A stretch of 64,000 bases of DNA. Source: Rhodophyticola porphyridii (GTDB lineage Bacteria; Pseudomonadota; Alphaproteobacteria; Rhodobacterales; Rhodobacteraceae). Location: the NCBI RefSeq assembly GCF_003688285.1, contig NZ_RCNT01000002.1:310001-374000 (forward strand). Direction: 5' to 3'. Below the pieces are notes generated by a model. The model was given only the letters and a program-made list of their open reading frames with translations, was not told where the DNA came from and made no database searches. The position numbers and the translations under genes are program-made. Shown here one piece after another: positions 43,776 through 52,324 of this stretch (position 1 is the stretch's first letter; the number at the start of each line of letters is the position of its first letter).

Positions 43776-44782
43776 GCCGGGTCGTCCTCCGTCACCTCGT
43801 CGAGGGTTTCGCCGCCATAATCGGTTTCGACGATGCCCGCGTCATAGCCCTGGGTCGTGAGCCAGCGGGAAAACTGCGCAGTATAGCCGTGGGTTACGAA
43901 AATCCGGTCCGCGCCGGTGGCGCGGATGGCGCTGTTCAGCCCGTCCCAATCCGCGTGGTCCGAGATGACGAAACCCCGGTCGGCGGCCCGGCGGCGACGT
44001 ACCCCCCGGAGCCGCATCCAGCCCGAAGCAAAGCCGGTGGAGACAGCCCCGAACCGACGCATCCAGGCCGATCCGAGCGCCGACGGCGGTGCCAGAACCA
44101 TTGCGCCGGAGTGGGCCTTGGCGTCCAGATCGGGGGTGACTTGTATCGTGTCGGGCAGGGCAAGACCCTGGCCACGGATCACCCGGTTGGTCGCTTCCAC
44201 CGCGCCATGGGTCAGGATCGGGCCAAGCGACGGGTCGAGCAGGCGCAGAACCCGTTGCGCCTTGCCAAGGGAGTAAACGCCAAGCACGCTGGTGCGGCCC
44301 GCGGCGGCGTTCTCCGCCCACCAGCCGTTGATATCGGCAGCCAGCACCGCCTGATCGGGCCAGTTGTAGATCGGCAGGCCGAAGGTGCTTTCGGTGATGA
44401 AGGCATGGCAGCGAACGGGCTCGAACGGTTCCGACAAGCCATCGTCGACAGTCTTGTAATCGCCCGAGGCGACCCAGATCTCGCCGCCGATCTCGACCCG
44501 GATCTGCGCCGAGCCAGGAACATGCCCCGCAGGGTGAAAGCTGACCTGCGCATCACCGATGCGGCGCGCTTCGCCATAGGTGATCGTGTCCAGCGGGATA
44601 TCGCCCAGACGATGGCGGATCACCGGGGCCGCCGTGCGCGTGGCGAGATAGGCTCCGTGGCCGGGGCGCGCATGGTCCGCATGGCCATGCGTGATCAGCG
44701 CGCGCGGCACGGGTTTCCACGGGTCGATATGAAAATCTCCCGCCGGGCAATAAATGCCGCGATCCGTGAATTGCAGAACCAT
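43772..44782 (-). CDS. Ligase-associated DNA exonuclease (metallo-beta-lactamase/SNM1-like)
   Basis: A 336-aa metallo-beta-lactamase-fold nuclease of the YSH1/CPSF/Artemis type: HGHADHARPGHGAY is the HxHxDH metal motif, HPAGHVPGSAQIRVE and GDYKT supply more ligands, and FVISDHADWDGL sits in the beta-CASP part. Named ligase-associated because it is normally encoded next to the ATP-dependent ligase, as here. The DEXH helicase that often completes the cassette is not in the window. Confidence 0.93.
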   Translation of the reverse strand: MVLQFTDRGIYCPAGDFHIDPWKPVPRALITHGHADHARPGHGAYLATRTAAPVIRHRLGDIPLDTITYGEARRIGDAQVSFHPAGHVPGSAQIRVEIGGEIWVASGDYKTVDDGLSEPFEPVRCHAFITESTFGLPIYNWPDQAVLAADINGWWAENAAAGRTSVLGVYSLGKAQRVLRLLDPSLGPILTHGAVEATNRVIRGQGLALPDTIQVTPDLDAKAHSGAMVLAPPSALGSAWMRRFGAVSTGFASGWMRLRGVRRRRAADRGFVISDHADWDGLNSAIRATGADRIFVTHGYTAQFSRWLTTQGYDAGIVETDYGGETLDEVTEDDPA

Positions 44783-44833
44783 CCGCGCACCTCCGCCATA
44801 TCCCCCGATGATAGGGCGCGGGGGGCGGGGCGG

Positions 44834-45904
44834 CTACACCTCTTCCTCCTCCTCCTGCGGGATCAACAGGATCTCGCCGGCATCGGTCAGTTCGCGAATG
44901 GCGGTCACGACCTCGGCCATCGCGGCTTCGCCCTCGTGCAGGCGGGGTGTGCCGCGGGCCTCGGCCTCTTCGCGCATCTGTTCGGCCATGCGTTTGGACA
45001 TGTTCTCGAACAGGAACTCGGTGGCGATCGGGGCCTCCACCAGGCCCGAGGACAGGGCCACGATCATCTTTTCGGGGTCCACTATTCGCAGGATCTTGGG
45101 CACATCGGTCGGTTTGATCCGCTTGGGGATGTGTTCGAAGGTGAAGATCGCGCGGCGCACCTCCTGCGCGAAATCCGCGTTGCGCTTGTCCAGACCGTCG
45201 AGGATCGCCTCGCGGATCGAGCCCGAGGCCGCGTTCAGGATCGCACCGACCCGGTCCACCGCGCTGACATTGAAGGCGGCTTTCGGCTTGTCGGTCATCT
45301 GGCCCAGCAATGTCATGCCGATGCGTTCGACCACGTCGGGCGAGACAGTACTGGTGAGCGATACCGCATGGGCGATCACTTCCGCCCGGTCTTCGGGCAT
45401 CTTGCCCAGAACGGCCGCGGCCCGCGCGACGCTCAGCTTCGACAAAAGGATCGCGCAGACCTCGGCGCTTTCGCTGGCGATGAGGGCGCCAAGTTCCTCG
45501 TCGTCGAGCTCCGCCAGGCGCGTCCACGGGTTGGCGGGCACGTTGGCCTTTGCCTCGGCCATCAGCCCCTCCCGCGCGGGGGCGGACAGATGCGGCTCCA
45601 GCAGGGTCAGTGCGTCGGGCAGGCCGCCCGGGAAGGTCAGCGCGAGACTGTCGAGCGCGGTGGTGAAGTCCTGCACCACGCGGGCCAGCGTTGCGCGGTT
45701 CACATGGCTGAGCGTCGCCATATAGCGGGCCAGCCGCTCCTGCTGGGAGGGGGTCAGTCGGTCAAGGGCAAGCGGCACCTCCTCGGACAGAAGAAGGCGC
45801 ACGATGACGGCCGCCTTTTGGCCGGATGTCAGCGGCTGCACCGCCGCATGGCTGTTCGCGGCGTCAGGCACCGCATCGTCCAATATCTCAGCATCCTGCG
45901 TCAT
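44834..45904 (-). CDS. fliG: Flagellar motor switch protein FliG
   Basis: A 356-aa FliG: an N-terminal SGQKAAVIVRLLLSEE, middle-domain EELGALIASESAEVCAILLS and C-terminal charged-helix region FTFEHIPKRIKPTDVPKILR plus VDPEKMIVALSSGL that faces the stator. The EEEEEV tail is unusual. Forms the rotor ring with FliM and FliN and sets rotation direction. It stands alone, with no other flagellar gene in the window, so it is an orphan copy or separated from the main cluster. Confidence 0.93.
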   Translation of the reverse strand: MTQDAEILDDAVPDAANSHAAVQPLTSGQKAAVIVRLLLSEEVPLALDRLTPSQQERLARYMATLSHVNRATLARVVQDFTTALDSLALTFPGGLPDALTLLEPHLSAPAREGLMAEAKANVPANPWTRLAELDDEELGALIASESAEVCAILLSKLSVARAAAVLGKMPEDRAEVIAHAVSLTSTVSPDVVERIGMTLLGQMTDKPKAAFNVSAVDRVGAILNAASGSIREAILDGLDKRNADFAQEVRRAIFTFEHIPKRIKPTDVPKILRIVDPEKMIVALSSGLVEAPIATEFLFENMSKRMAEQMREEAEARGTPRLHEGEAAMAEVVTAIRELTDAGEILLIPQEEEEEV

Positions 45905-46056
45905 CGCATCGCCCCGTTACCCAATAGTCCCACCTGCGGGGCAACATCGCGGCGGGAGGTTAAGCCGGGGTTTCGAGCGCCCGGCTAAATGGCGCGGATT
46001 TTCGGCGAATTTCACGGGATGCCGCGCAGCGCCGGCGCCTGCTGCGGGCCGGATCT

Positions 46057-46923
46057 TCATGAACGATCCAGCCAGTTGCGTGCCTCCTGCGTTTTTCCGC
46101 GGGCGATGGGCACCTCCTCGCCGCTTTTCAGGCGCAGGACGTAACGCCTGTTCTTGCGGACCATATCGGCCACGGCATTGCGCGAGATCCACCAGCTGCG
46201 ATGGGGCTGAAATCCGCCTGCCTCCCCGGCCATCGCGATCAGGTCGGACAGACGGGCGCGCACGAAATGCGACGCGCCCTGCACCTGAATTTCGACATAG
46301 TGATCCTCGGACCTCATATAGGCGATCTCCTCCGCCGCGAATGACTGTCTGCCGACGACGACCCTTCGGGCACTCGGCTGAGCGGCGGCGATGTTCAGAT
46401 GCGCCTTGCAGACCGGTAGAATGAACCGGAAATAGAGCAGTTCCACGGCCTGGGTGGAAATGTAGAGCCACAATTCGGTGACCAGCAGCCGGTAGGCGAA
46501 GTCATGAAGTGTGCCGGGCAGGACCAGCAAGCCGATCAGCATGCGCAAAAGACTGGCGGTGCTGGTTGCAACCAGAGACACGACCGGCAGGTAGACGGTG
46601 GTGAACCCGGCCCGCTCCACCAGGTTGAGACAGACCAGATAGACACTGATATACACCGCTGCCTCCACCAGCCAGAGCCCCGCCGGGATCAGGGTGGTGA
46701 GAGGGATCAGATCGTGATCCTGATGCCCTGCCAGACCGGTCAGATGATAGAACACATCCCGGTCGGTCATGATGTAGAGCGCCAGCGCGACAATCAGGAA
46801 AAGAACCGTCTGGCGATGGGGCAGCACCTGAAGCAATTCGCGATACGTGATCCGCACGGGGGCGCCAAGCACGTCATAAAAATGCGTTTCGCGTCTCGGG
46901 GGCTGATTATCGTCTGCACTCAT
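46057..46923 (-). CDS. Membrane-anchored LytTR-domain transcription regulator
   Basis: A 288-aa protein with four transmembrane helices (for example TVLFLIVALALYIM and VYLPVVSLVATSTASLLR) in the first 170 residues and a C-terminal LytTR DNA-binding domain: AYMRSEDHYVEIQVQ, HFVRARLSDLI and FQPHRSWWISRNAV are its strands. Such MHYT-free LytTR membrane proteins sense envelope or ligand cues. Target genes unknown; the opposite-strand RNA candidate begins 42 nt upstream. Confidence 0.88.
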   Translation of the reverse strand: MSADDNQPPRRETHFYDVLGAPVRITYRELLQVLPHRQTVLFLIVALALYIMTDRDVFYHLTGLAGHQDHDLIPLTTLIPAGLWLVEAAVYISVYLVCLNLVERAGFTTVYLPVVSLVATSTASLLRMLIGLLVLPGTLHDFAYRLLVTELWLYISTQAVELLYFRFILPVCKAHLNIAAAQPSARRVVVGRQSFAAEEIAYMRSEDHYVEIQVQGASHFVRARLSDLIAMAGEAGGFQPHRSWWISRNAVADMVRKNRRYVLRLKSGEEVPIARGKTQEARNWLDRS

Positions 46924-46964
46924 GATTTTCGTAACTCGTGACCAGTAACCAGTAGTCGTGTGCG

Positions 46965-47098
46965 CCCGGCCTGTCTGCGGTTTTCATTCGGTCACACGCA
47001 GTCGAGCAGGCCGGGGCCATGTATGTTACCGAGGGCGGTTCACCCCCCTACATGGAGACCCCTCCGGGTGCAACAATCATCCGGAGGGGTTGTTTTTT
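46965..47098 (+). ncRNA. Candidate three-hairpin small RNA with strong terminator
   Basis: The 256-bp gap between two minus-strand genes carries, on the plus strand, hairpin 1 with outer stem CCCGGCCTG (46965-46973)/CAGGCCGGG (47007-47015) and inner CTGCG/CGCAG, hairpin 2 CCATGTA (47017-47023)/TACATGG (47049-47055), and a terminator. No protein gene on this strand could use this terminator. Alpha-proteobacterial sRNA families such as ar14/suhB also show three hairpins and a terminator, but a match is only a suspicion. The 5' end is unknown. Confidence 0.6.
47058..47098 (+). terminator. Strong intrinsic terminator of the candidate sRNA
   Basis: ACCCCTCCGG (47058-47067) and CCGGAGGGGT (47081-47090) pair perfectly over 10 bp with a 13-nt loop, followed by TG and six Ts. 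Orientation is plus, opposite to the flanking genes. Confidence 0.85.
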
Positions 47099-47179
47099 GG
47101 TGAGGATCGGCCGGGCGCGCGGCGGTCGCGCAGGCCGGATCGGGCACCGGAAGGCGCGGGCGGATGATACGCCCGCGCG

Positions 47180-47716
47180 TCAGTAGTCGCTGAACGCCGC
47201 ACCTGCGGCGATGGCCCGGTCAAGTGCCGTTTCCGGCCAGCTGCCCGCCCCGCCGCGCGCGCGGATTTCATCAAGCTCTCTGCGGGCCATGTTGTAGCGT
47301 CCGGCAAGAAGATGGCCCTGACCCAGATAGGCGCGCGCCAGCAGATTGTCGGGATCGGCGGCGAGCGCCCGGTCGTAATATGCCATGCCCAGATCGACCC
47401 GCCCCGCCCGTCTGTGGGCATATCCAAGCGTGGTCAGGACCCGGCTTTCGGTGGGGTCGGACATCTGCCCGAGCGTGGCGATCGCATCCTCGTAGCGCCC
47501 GGCATAGGCCAGTTCCCGCGCCGTGCGATAGAGCGCGTCATCGCCCAGACGGCTGTTGCGGATCACGGCGCAGCGGCCAAGGCCCGGATCCCAGATCATT
47601 CCTGCGCTGCAGGTCGTGGTGCTTTGGGTGGGAAGGGGCGGGTCATCCTCCGGGCCCACGGCAAGCGCGCCCATGGGCAGGCAGATCAGACCAAGTGTGG
47701 CGGCGATACGGAACAT
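47180..47716 (-). CDS. Exported TPR-like protein with CxxGxxWDxxxxxC motif
   Basis: A 178-aa protein with signal peptide (LGLICLPMGALAVG), a short Cys motif CSAGMIWDPGLGRC just after it, and two to three tetratricopeptide repeats (GRYEDAIATLGQMSDPTE, RVDLGMAYYDRALAADPDNL, YLGQGHLLAGRYNMARREL). Probably periplasmic, a scaffold for protein interactions. The Cys motif has the same spacing in the small exported protein at 47842-48009. Confidence 0.78.
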   Translation of the reverse strand: MFRIAATLGLICLPMGALAVGPEDDPPLPTQSTTTCSAGMIWDPGLGRCAVIRNSRLGDDALYRTARELAYAGRYEDAIATLGQMSDPTESRVLTTLGYAHRRAGRVDLGMAYYDRALAADPDNLLARAYLGQGHLLAGRYNMARRELDEIRARGGAGSWPETALDRAIAAGAAFSDY

Positions 47717-47768
47717 GCAGGATCCTGAGCGAGGCGGGGGGGGAAGACCCGCGCGGAGTGACTACCAA

Positions 47769-47802
47769 AACACGCGCCCTCGTGGCTACGGGGACGCGTG
47801 TT
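47769..47802 (-). terminator. Hairpin downstream of the small exported protein
   Basis: On the minus strand AACACGCG(T)CCC pairs with GGGCGCGTGTT around an 11-nt loop with one bulged T, 39 bp after the stop of the 47842-48009 gene, followed by a weak TTGG. Likely a terminator separating it from the TPR gene. Confidence 0.5.
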
Positions 47803-47841
47803 AAGGGTCGTTCCGGATGCGAAGGGTCCGGGACGGAGTGG

Positions 47842-48009
47842 TTAACTGCTGACGCTGGCGACACAACGCTGCGTGGTGTCATCCCAAGTCGTGCCCTGGG
47901 CGCAGCTGATCGATGCTTCGTTCATGCCGGCGCCCCAATTGCATTCGGCGATCGCCAGACCGGGCGTGGCCATAAGCACGAGGCCGGCCAGTAGAGTTCT
48001 GATGCGCAT
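47842..48009 (-). CDS. Small exported Cys-motif protein, 55 aa
   Basis: ATG at 48009 with GGGAG upstream reads MRIRTLLAGLVLMATPGLAI, then AECNWGAGMNEASISCAQGT and ends TWDDTTQRCVASVSS. A signal peptide (cut near AIA) leaves about 34 residues with three cysteines. CAQGTTWDDTTQRC has the C-x2-G-x2-W-D-x5-C pattern of the neighbouring TPR protein. Similar small proteins in Rhodobacteraceae have been mislabelled adenylosuccinate lyase because of their position beside purB. Confidence 0.8.
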   Translation of the reverse strand: MRIRTLLAGLVLMATPGLAIAECNWGAGMNEASISCAQGTTWDDTTQRCVASVSS

Positions 48010-48197
48010 GGCGCGTCTCCCTGATGGTGCGGATCCTGGGTGTCGTCACTTGCAGGGGAAAGGGTAGCATGGGGCGGACCAAAGGCAATGCGGAACACCC
48101 TATCACGACGATAGGCTTGGACTTTCGGGGCGCAGGCGCGCGGGAGCAGGGCACCCCGGGTCGCGGCCCTGCCGCCCCTGGGGTCGCCCTTGGCCGA

Positions 48198-49502
48198 TCA
48201 GTCGCCGAACACTCGGGAAAAGATCGTGTCCACATGTTTGGTGTGGTAGCCGAGATCGAATTTCTCCTCGATCTCGGCGGGCGAAAGCGCGGCGGTGACA
48301 TCTGCATCGGCCAGCAATTCCTCGCGGAAATCCTTGCCATCGTCCCAGACCTTCATCGCGTTGCGCTGGACCAGCCGATAGGCATCCTCGCGGCTGACAC
48401 CGGCCTGCGTCAGGGCCAGAAGGACCCGCTGGGAATGCACGAGGCCGCGGAACTTGTTCATGTTGGCCAGCATGTTGTCGGGGTAGATCACCAGCTTGTC
48501 GATCACGCCCGTCAGCCGGGCCAGAGCGAAATCGAGCGTCACCGTGGCATCCGGCCCGATCATCCGCTCCACGCTCGAATGGCTGATGTCGCGCTCGTGC
48601 CATAGGGCCACGTTCTCCATCGCAGGGATCACCGCCATCCGCACAAGGCGCGCCAGACCGGTCAGGTTCTCGGTCAGGACCGGATTGCGTTTATGCGGCA
48701 TCGCGGAGGAGCCTTTCTGCCCCTTGGAGAAAAACTCCTCGGCCTCCAGAACTTCGGTGCGCTGCATGTGGCGGATCTCGATCGCGATGTTTTCGATGCT
48801 GCTGGCGATGACGCCAAGCGTGGCAAAGAACATCGCATGCCGGTCGCGCGGGATGACCTGTGTGGAAATCGGCTCGGGCGTCAGGCCCATCCGGTCGCAG
48901 ACATGGGCCTCCACCGCCGGGTCGATATTGGCGAAGGTTCCGACCGCCCCCGAGATGGCGCCGGTGGCGATCTCGGCACGGGCGGCGCGCAGGCGGTCGC
49001 GGTTCCGGTCCATCTCCGCATAGAACCGGGCGAAGGTCAGACCCATGGTCACCGGTTCGGCATGGATCCCGTGGGAGCGGCCGATCCGGACATCCATCTT
49101 GTGTTCATAGGCGCGGCGTTTCAGGGCGTCCAGCAGGGCGTCCATGTCGGCCAGCAGAATATCGGCGGCGCGCACCAGTTGCACGTTCAGGGTTGTGTCG
49201 AGCACGTCCGACGAGGTCATCCCCTGATGGACGAAACGCGCCTCCTCATGGCCGATGATCTCGGCCAGATGGGTCAGAAAGGCGATGACGTCATGCTTGG
49301 TGACGGCCTCGATCTCGTCGATCCGCGCAACGTCGAAGGGGACGTCGCGCGCCTTCCAAACGGCCTCGGCGTTCTCTTTCGGGATCACGCCCAGTTCCGC
49401 CTGCGCGTCGCAGGCATGGGCCTCGATCTCGTACCAGATGCGGAACTTGGTGGCAGGCTCCCAGACGGCAACCATTTCGGGGCGGGAATATCGGGGGATC
49501 AT
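48198..49502 (-). CDS. purB: Adenylosuccinate lyase
   Basis: A 434-aa fumarase/aspartase-superfamily enzyme: MIPRYSRPEMVAVWEPATKF start, MTSSDVLDTTLNVQLVRAAD, SHGIHAEPVTMGLTFARF and the signature GSSAMPHKRNPVLTENLTGL. Cleaves adenylosuccinate and SAICAR in purine synthesis. The start at 49502 is preferred because the longer frame (to 49667) runs into a divergent promoter region without conservation. Full length. Confidence 0.97.
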   Translation of the reverse strand: MIPRYSRPEMVAVWEPATKFRIWYEIEAHACDAQAELGVIPKENAEAVWKARDVPFDVARIDEIEAVTKHDVIAFLTHLAEIIGHEEARFVHQGMTSSDVLDTTLNVQLVRAADILLADMDALLDALKRRAYEHKMDVRIGRSHGIHAEPVTMGLTFARFYAEMDRNRDRLRAARAEIATGAISGAVGTFANIDPAVEAHVCDRMGLTPEPISTQVIPRDRHAMFFATLGVIASSIENIAIEIRHMQRTEVLEAEEFFSKGQKGSSAMPHKRNPVLTENLTGLARLVRMAVIPAMENVALWHERDISHSSVERMIGPDATVTLDFALARLTGVIDKLVIYPDNMLANMNKFRGLVHSQRVLLALTQAGVSREDAYRLVQRNAMKVWDDGKDFREELLADADVTAALSPAEIEEKFDLGYHTKHVDTIFSRVFGD

Positions 49503-49665
49503 GGGTGGTCCTTCTGGTAAGCGCGGGCGCGCCGCCGTCTTACGAAGCTCGCGCCCGAAGGACAAGCAACGGGTGTGTCGCAGGGTCGGCCGGGCGAATA
49601 CCGTTGTCCGCCGGGGGCGGTTGGCCTTAGCCTGAGGCCAGCCTCTCGGCAGCGGAGCCACGTCC

Positions 49666-50475
49666 ATGACCTTTCATCGCCCCCTGATGCTGGCTGCCCT
49701 TCTGGCGCTGGCGGGTATGCCGGGCGCCGCCCAGGAGACGATGACCTGGCGCTATGACCGGCTTGTCGATCAGGACCCCGCAGACACCCGCATGACATTG
49801 GCCTTCGGGGCCCCGCATGCGGATGCGGCGGTCTTCCGTGCAACCTGCATAATCGGTGCGGAGGAGCCCTTTGCAGAGATACGGATCCGCGTCGGGACCG
49901 CCGGCTACGAGACCGGCACCCCCGTCGCCTATGCGTTGGATATCGCCCCGGGGTTCACCATGCCGGGTCAGGGCCGCGTGACGGGCGGCGGCAGCGGGTC
50001 CGGGATCAGCGGGATCGTGTTTTCCGTCGGGATGACCTCGCCGCTGTGGGAGGCGTTGCGCAATGGCCGCGAGATGCAGTTCGCGCTGTCTGCGGATATG
50101 GCCGAGATCCTGCCGCTCGACGGGATCGGCGCCATGGCTACTGCGTTCCGCGACGATTGCGCCGGTATCCGCACACTCGGAGCCGCGGGCACGGTGTGGG
50201 AGCGGCTGGACGATAGCGGCATGACCGCGCTTTTGACCGCCCATGATCTGGTTTACGAAAACGGGGATTTCCAGCGCTTCCTGCCCTCAGGGCGCACGCT
50301 TTATCGCGCGGCGGAGACAAGCTGGGGCTATTGGCGGGCCGAAGGCGGGCGCTACTGCAGCCAATGGCCCCCCGGCGATGCGTGGGATTGTTATGACCTC
50401 CACCATGATGGCGGCAACGCGGTGCGGTTCACCGACGATTGGGGGAATGTCTCGACCGGAGTGTTTGCGGAGTGA
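49666..50475 (+). CDS. Hypothetical exported protein
   Basis: A 269-aa protein with a signal peptide (LAALLALAGMPGAAQE). The mature part contains several conserved-looking Trp/Tyr and Cys residues (GRYCSQWPPGDAWDCYDLHH) near the C-terminus and a Gly-rich patch (TGGGSGSGISGI). No family recognised. GGAG precedes the ATG, and the stop overlaps the DUF6314 gene (GTGA). Divergent from purB. Confidence 0.65.
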   Translation: MTFHRPLMLAALLALAGMPGAAQETMTWRYDRLVDQDPADTRMTLAFGAPHADAAVFRATCIIGAEEPFAEIRIRVGTAGYETGTPVAYALDIAPGFTMPGQGRVTGGGSGSGISGIVFSVGMTSPLWEALRNGREMQFALSADMAEILPLDGIGAMATAFRDDCAGIRTLGAAGTVWERLDDSGMTALLTAHDLVYENGDFQRFLPSGRTLYRAAETSWGYWRAEGGRYCSQWPPGDAWDCYDLHHDGGNAVRFTDDWGNVSTGVFAE

Positions 50476-50894
50476 TCGCGCTGGCCGATCTGGAAGGTGT
50501 CTGGCGGCTGGACAGGCAGATCGAGGACCGGCGCGCGGGGCTGTCCGGCCTGCTGGAGGGAGAGGCCGTCTGGCAGCCGGACGGCACCGGCCTGACCCAG
50601 ATCGAAACCGGGCTGCTGCGCTATGGCGACACCGCCCCGATGCAGGCGACACGACGCTATCTCTGGCGGGAGGAGGCGGGGCTGCTGCGGGTGTATTTCG
50701 ACGACGGCCGACCGTTCCATGAGCTGACCGGCGATGCGCCCGAGGCCCGCCATATCTGCCCGCCCGACATATATGAGGTGCGGTACGATCTGACGGACTG
50801 GCCCAATTGGAGCGCCCGCTGGCATGTCACGGGCCCCCGCAAGGAGGCGGTGATTACAAGCCGGTATAGCCCTCTTCCGACCGGCACGTCTTAG
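50472..50894 (+). CDS. DUF6314 family protein
   Basis: A 140-aa protein starting at GTG 50472, overlapping the exported-protein stop by 4 nt. LEGVWRLDRQIEDRRAGLSG, GTGLTQIETGLLRYG, RYLWREEAGLLRVYFDDGRP and ICPPDIYEVRYDL match DUF6314, a lipocalin-like beta-barrel family. It lacks a signal peptide, so is likely cytoplasmic. Function unknown. Confidence 0.78.
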   Translation: MIALADLEGVWRLDRQIEDRRAGLSGLLEGEAVWQPDGTGLTQIETGLLRYGDTAPMQATRRYLWREEAGLLRVYFDDGRPFHELTGDAPEARHICPPDIYEVRYDLTDWPNWSARWHVTGPRKEAVITSRYSPLPTGTS

Positions 50895-50954
50895 CCCACG
50901 TCAATGTTTTCTCGGCAGCATTTGCGTTCTACAAAGAGGACATGGACACTTATT

Positions 50955-51575
50955 TCACCGAGATTGAAGCCATTCCAGAATGACCATCTGAAACAGCTCC
51001 CTGTCTTCCTCTGGAAAGGTCACCCATAGATAAGTTTCGCTGATCTCAACCTCATATTCCTGTATGACGGGTCCGTCCCCTTCCATCGCTCGAAGTTCGA
51101 ATGATTGGCTTATGCAGTTCTCTCCGCCTCGACATTCAAGGAAAAGACTCGCCCTTATGGGGCCAAAGGAGTCATCGAGAGAGCTGTCGTAAAACATCGA
51201 TTGACCTTGAGACAGCCGGATGTCGGCGATGTCGCCCGGGTCAAAGGAAAAAATATCCCATGCGGATCGGGTGGCCATTGATCGGAAATCAATCCACGGC
51301 CATATCGCCGTGCCGTGGACGACCTCAATCTGCACAGTGCTGCATCCGACGAACGGCGTCAAAACTGTCTTGCGGTACCGTCCGGGACGTCGGGAGCTCA
51401 GGTCGGAAACTGATCGCTCGAAGCTGTTTGCTGTTGGTATGCCCCGCAACGACCATCCGAACTCATAAAGAAGCGACTCCATTTGCGCGTTTGAAGAGAA
51501 GTTGCACGCAGCGGCTTTCGATGCCGTTGCTAACAGCAGCGCAAAGCACATCAAGCCAATGCGAAGCTTCAGCAA
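50955..51575 (-). CDS. Hypothetical exported protein, lower GC
   Basis: A 206-aa protein with a signal peptide (LMCFALLLATASKAAA) and four later cysteines, including LECRGGENCISQSF, which could form disulfides. No family recognised. The codons and the next 260 bp upstream are visibly richer in A+T than their neighbours, and the flanking gap is large, suggesting acquired DNA. No mobile-element ends are seen. Confidence 0.6.
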   Translation of the reverse strand: MLKLRIGLMCFALLLATASKAAACNFSSNAQMESLLYEFGWSLRGIPTANSFERSVSDLSSRRPGRYRKTVLTPFVGCSTVQIEVVHGTAIWPWIDFRSMATRSAWDIFSFDPGDIADIRLSQGQSMFYDSSLDDSFGPIRASLFLECRGGENCISQSFELRAMEGDGPVIQEYEVEISETYLWVTFPEEDRELFQMVILEWLQSR

Positions 51576-51931
51576 AGCAATGGCCTCGATACCCGTTCGA
51601 AAGCGTGATGCATATCGGTCACCGGTACCTTTCCAGCCGCTTTGACTTCACCTTCCAAGTGCCGGTCCACGCATAGCATGAAGCGGCGGTGCGGGCGAAA
51701 CCTAACGTGATACGAATGCCACGTGCAAAAACATCATTCGCGACGCAGAAGTGGTTGCTGTGGCGCTCAAACCTGTTCTTTTCAGTTTGAATCGTCTGCT
51801 TTCAGAATTGGTCTTCGCCGCGGTCTTTTATTAGAAGGATCGTGACGTGACACCCGCCACGCCGGGACTTTTGAACTGCATGCCCTCCACACGCGGCGCA
51901 AAGCCGGCCTCGGTGGCGGCCAAGCGGTCTC
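51576..51931. other. Gap of about 356 bp without a recognised gene
   Basis: The first 260 bp are relatively AT-rich and hold no start-stop frame with a ribosome-binding site. The part near the CBS gene (51838-51931) returns to high GC and reads open in several frames, but none shows a recognisable domain; it may be decayed sequence. No hairpin with a T-tract found. Confidence 0.5.
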
Positions 51932-52324
51932 TCAGCCGAAACGCGTCAGAAGGGCCAGCACATCCGAGCGGTGCAGCATGCCCGCCACACGCGCGCCGTC
52001 CAGCACCGGGAAGACGCGGTGGGGATGCGCCAGGAACATCTCGGCCACTCGGATCACCTCGTCGTCCACGTCGACCGAGGTCACCGTGCGTGACATGTGA
52101 TCGCCCACCTGTCCCGTCCATTCACGGTGATAGCTGGCATGAAGCGCAGGCCGGAAGCAGTCTTTCTGCGTGAGGATACCCACCAGTTGCCCGTCATCGC
52201 CAAGCACCGCCGCCGCGGCGGCCCGTGCATCGACCAGCACCGCGACCGCGCGCCGGATCGGTGTTTCGGCGGTCAGGATCGGGCTGTCCTTACGCATGAT
52301 CGTACCGATGCGGTATTCCGTCAT
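51932..52324 (-). CDS. CBS-domain pair protein
   Basis: A 130-aa protein consisting of two CBS domains: MRKDSPILTAETPIRRAVAV with VGILTQKDC, and MSRTVTSVDVDDEVIRVAEM with VFPVLDGARVAGML. CBS pairs bind adenosine nucleotides and sense energy state. Its ATG overlaps the NqrM stop (ATGA), so it ends the nqr operon and could report energy charge to it. No effector domain is attached. Confidence 0.9.
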   Translation of the reverse strand: MTEYRIGTIMRKDSPILTAETPIRRAVAVLVDARAAAAAVLGDDGQLVGILTQKDCFRPALHASYHREWTGQVGDHMSRTVTSVDVDDEVIRVAEMFLAHPHRVFPVLDGARVAGMLHRSDVLALLTRFG

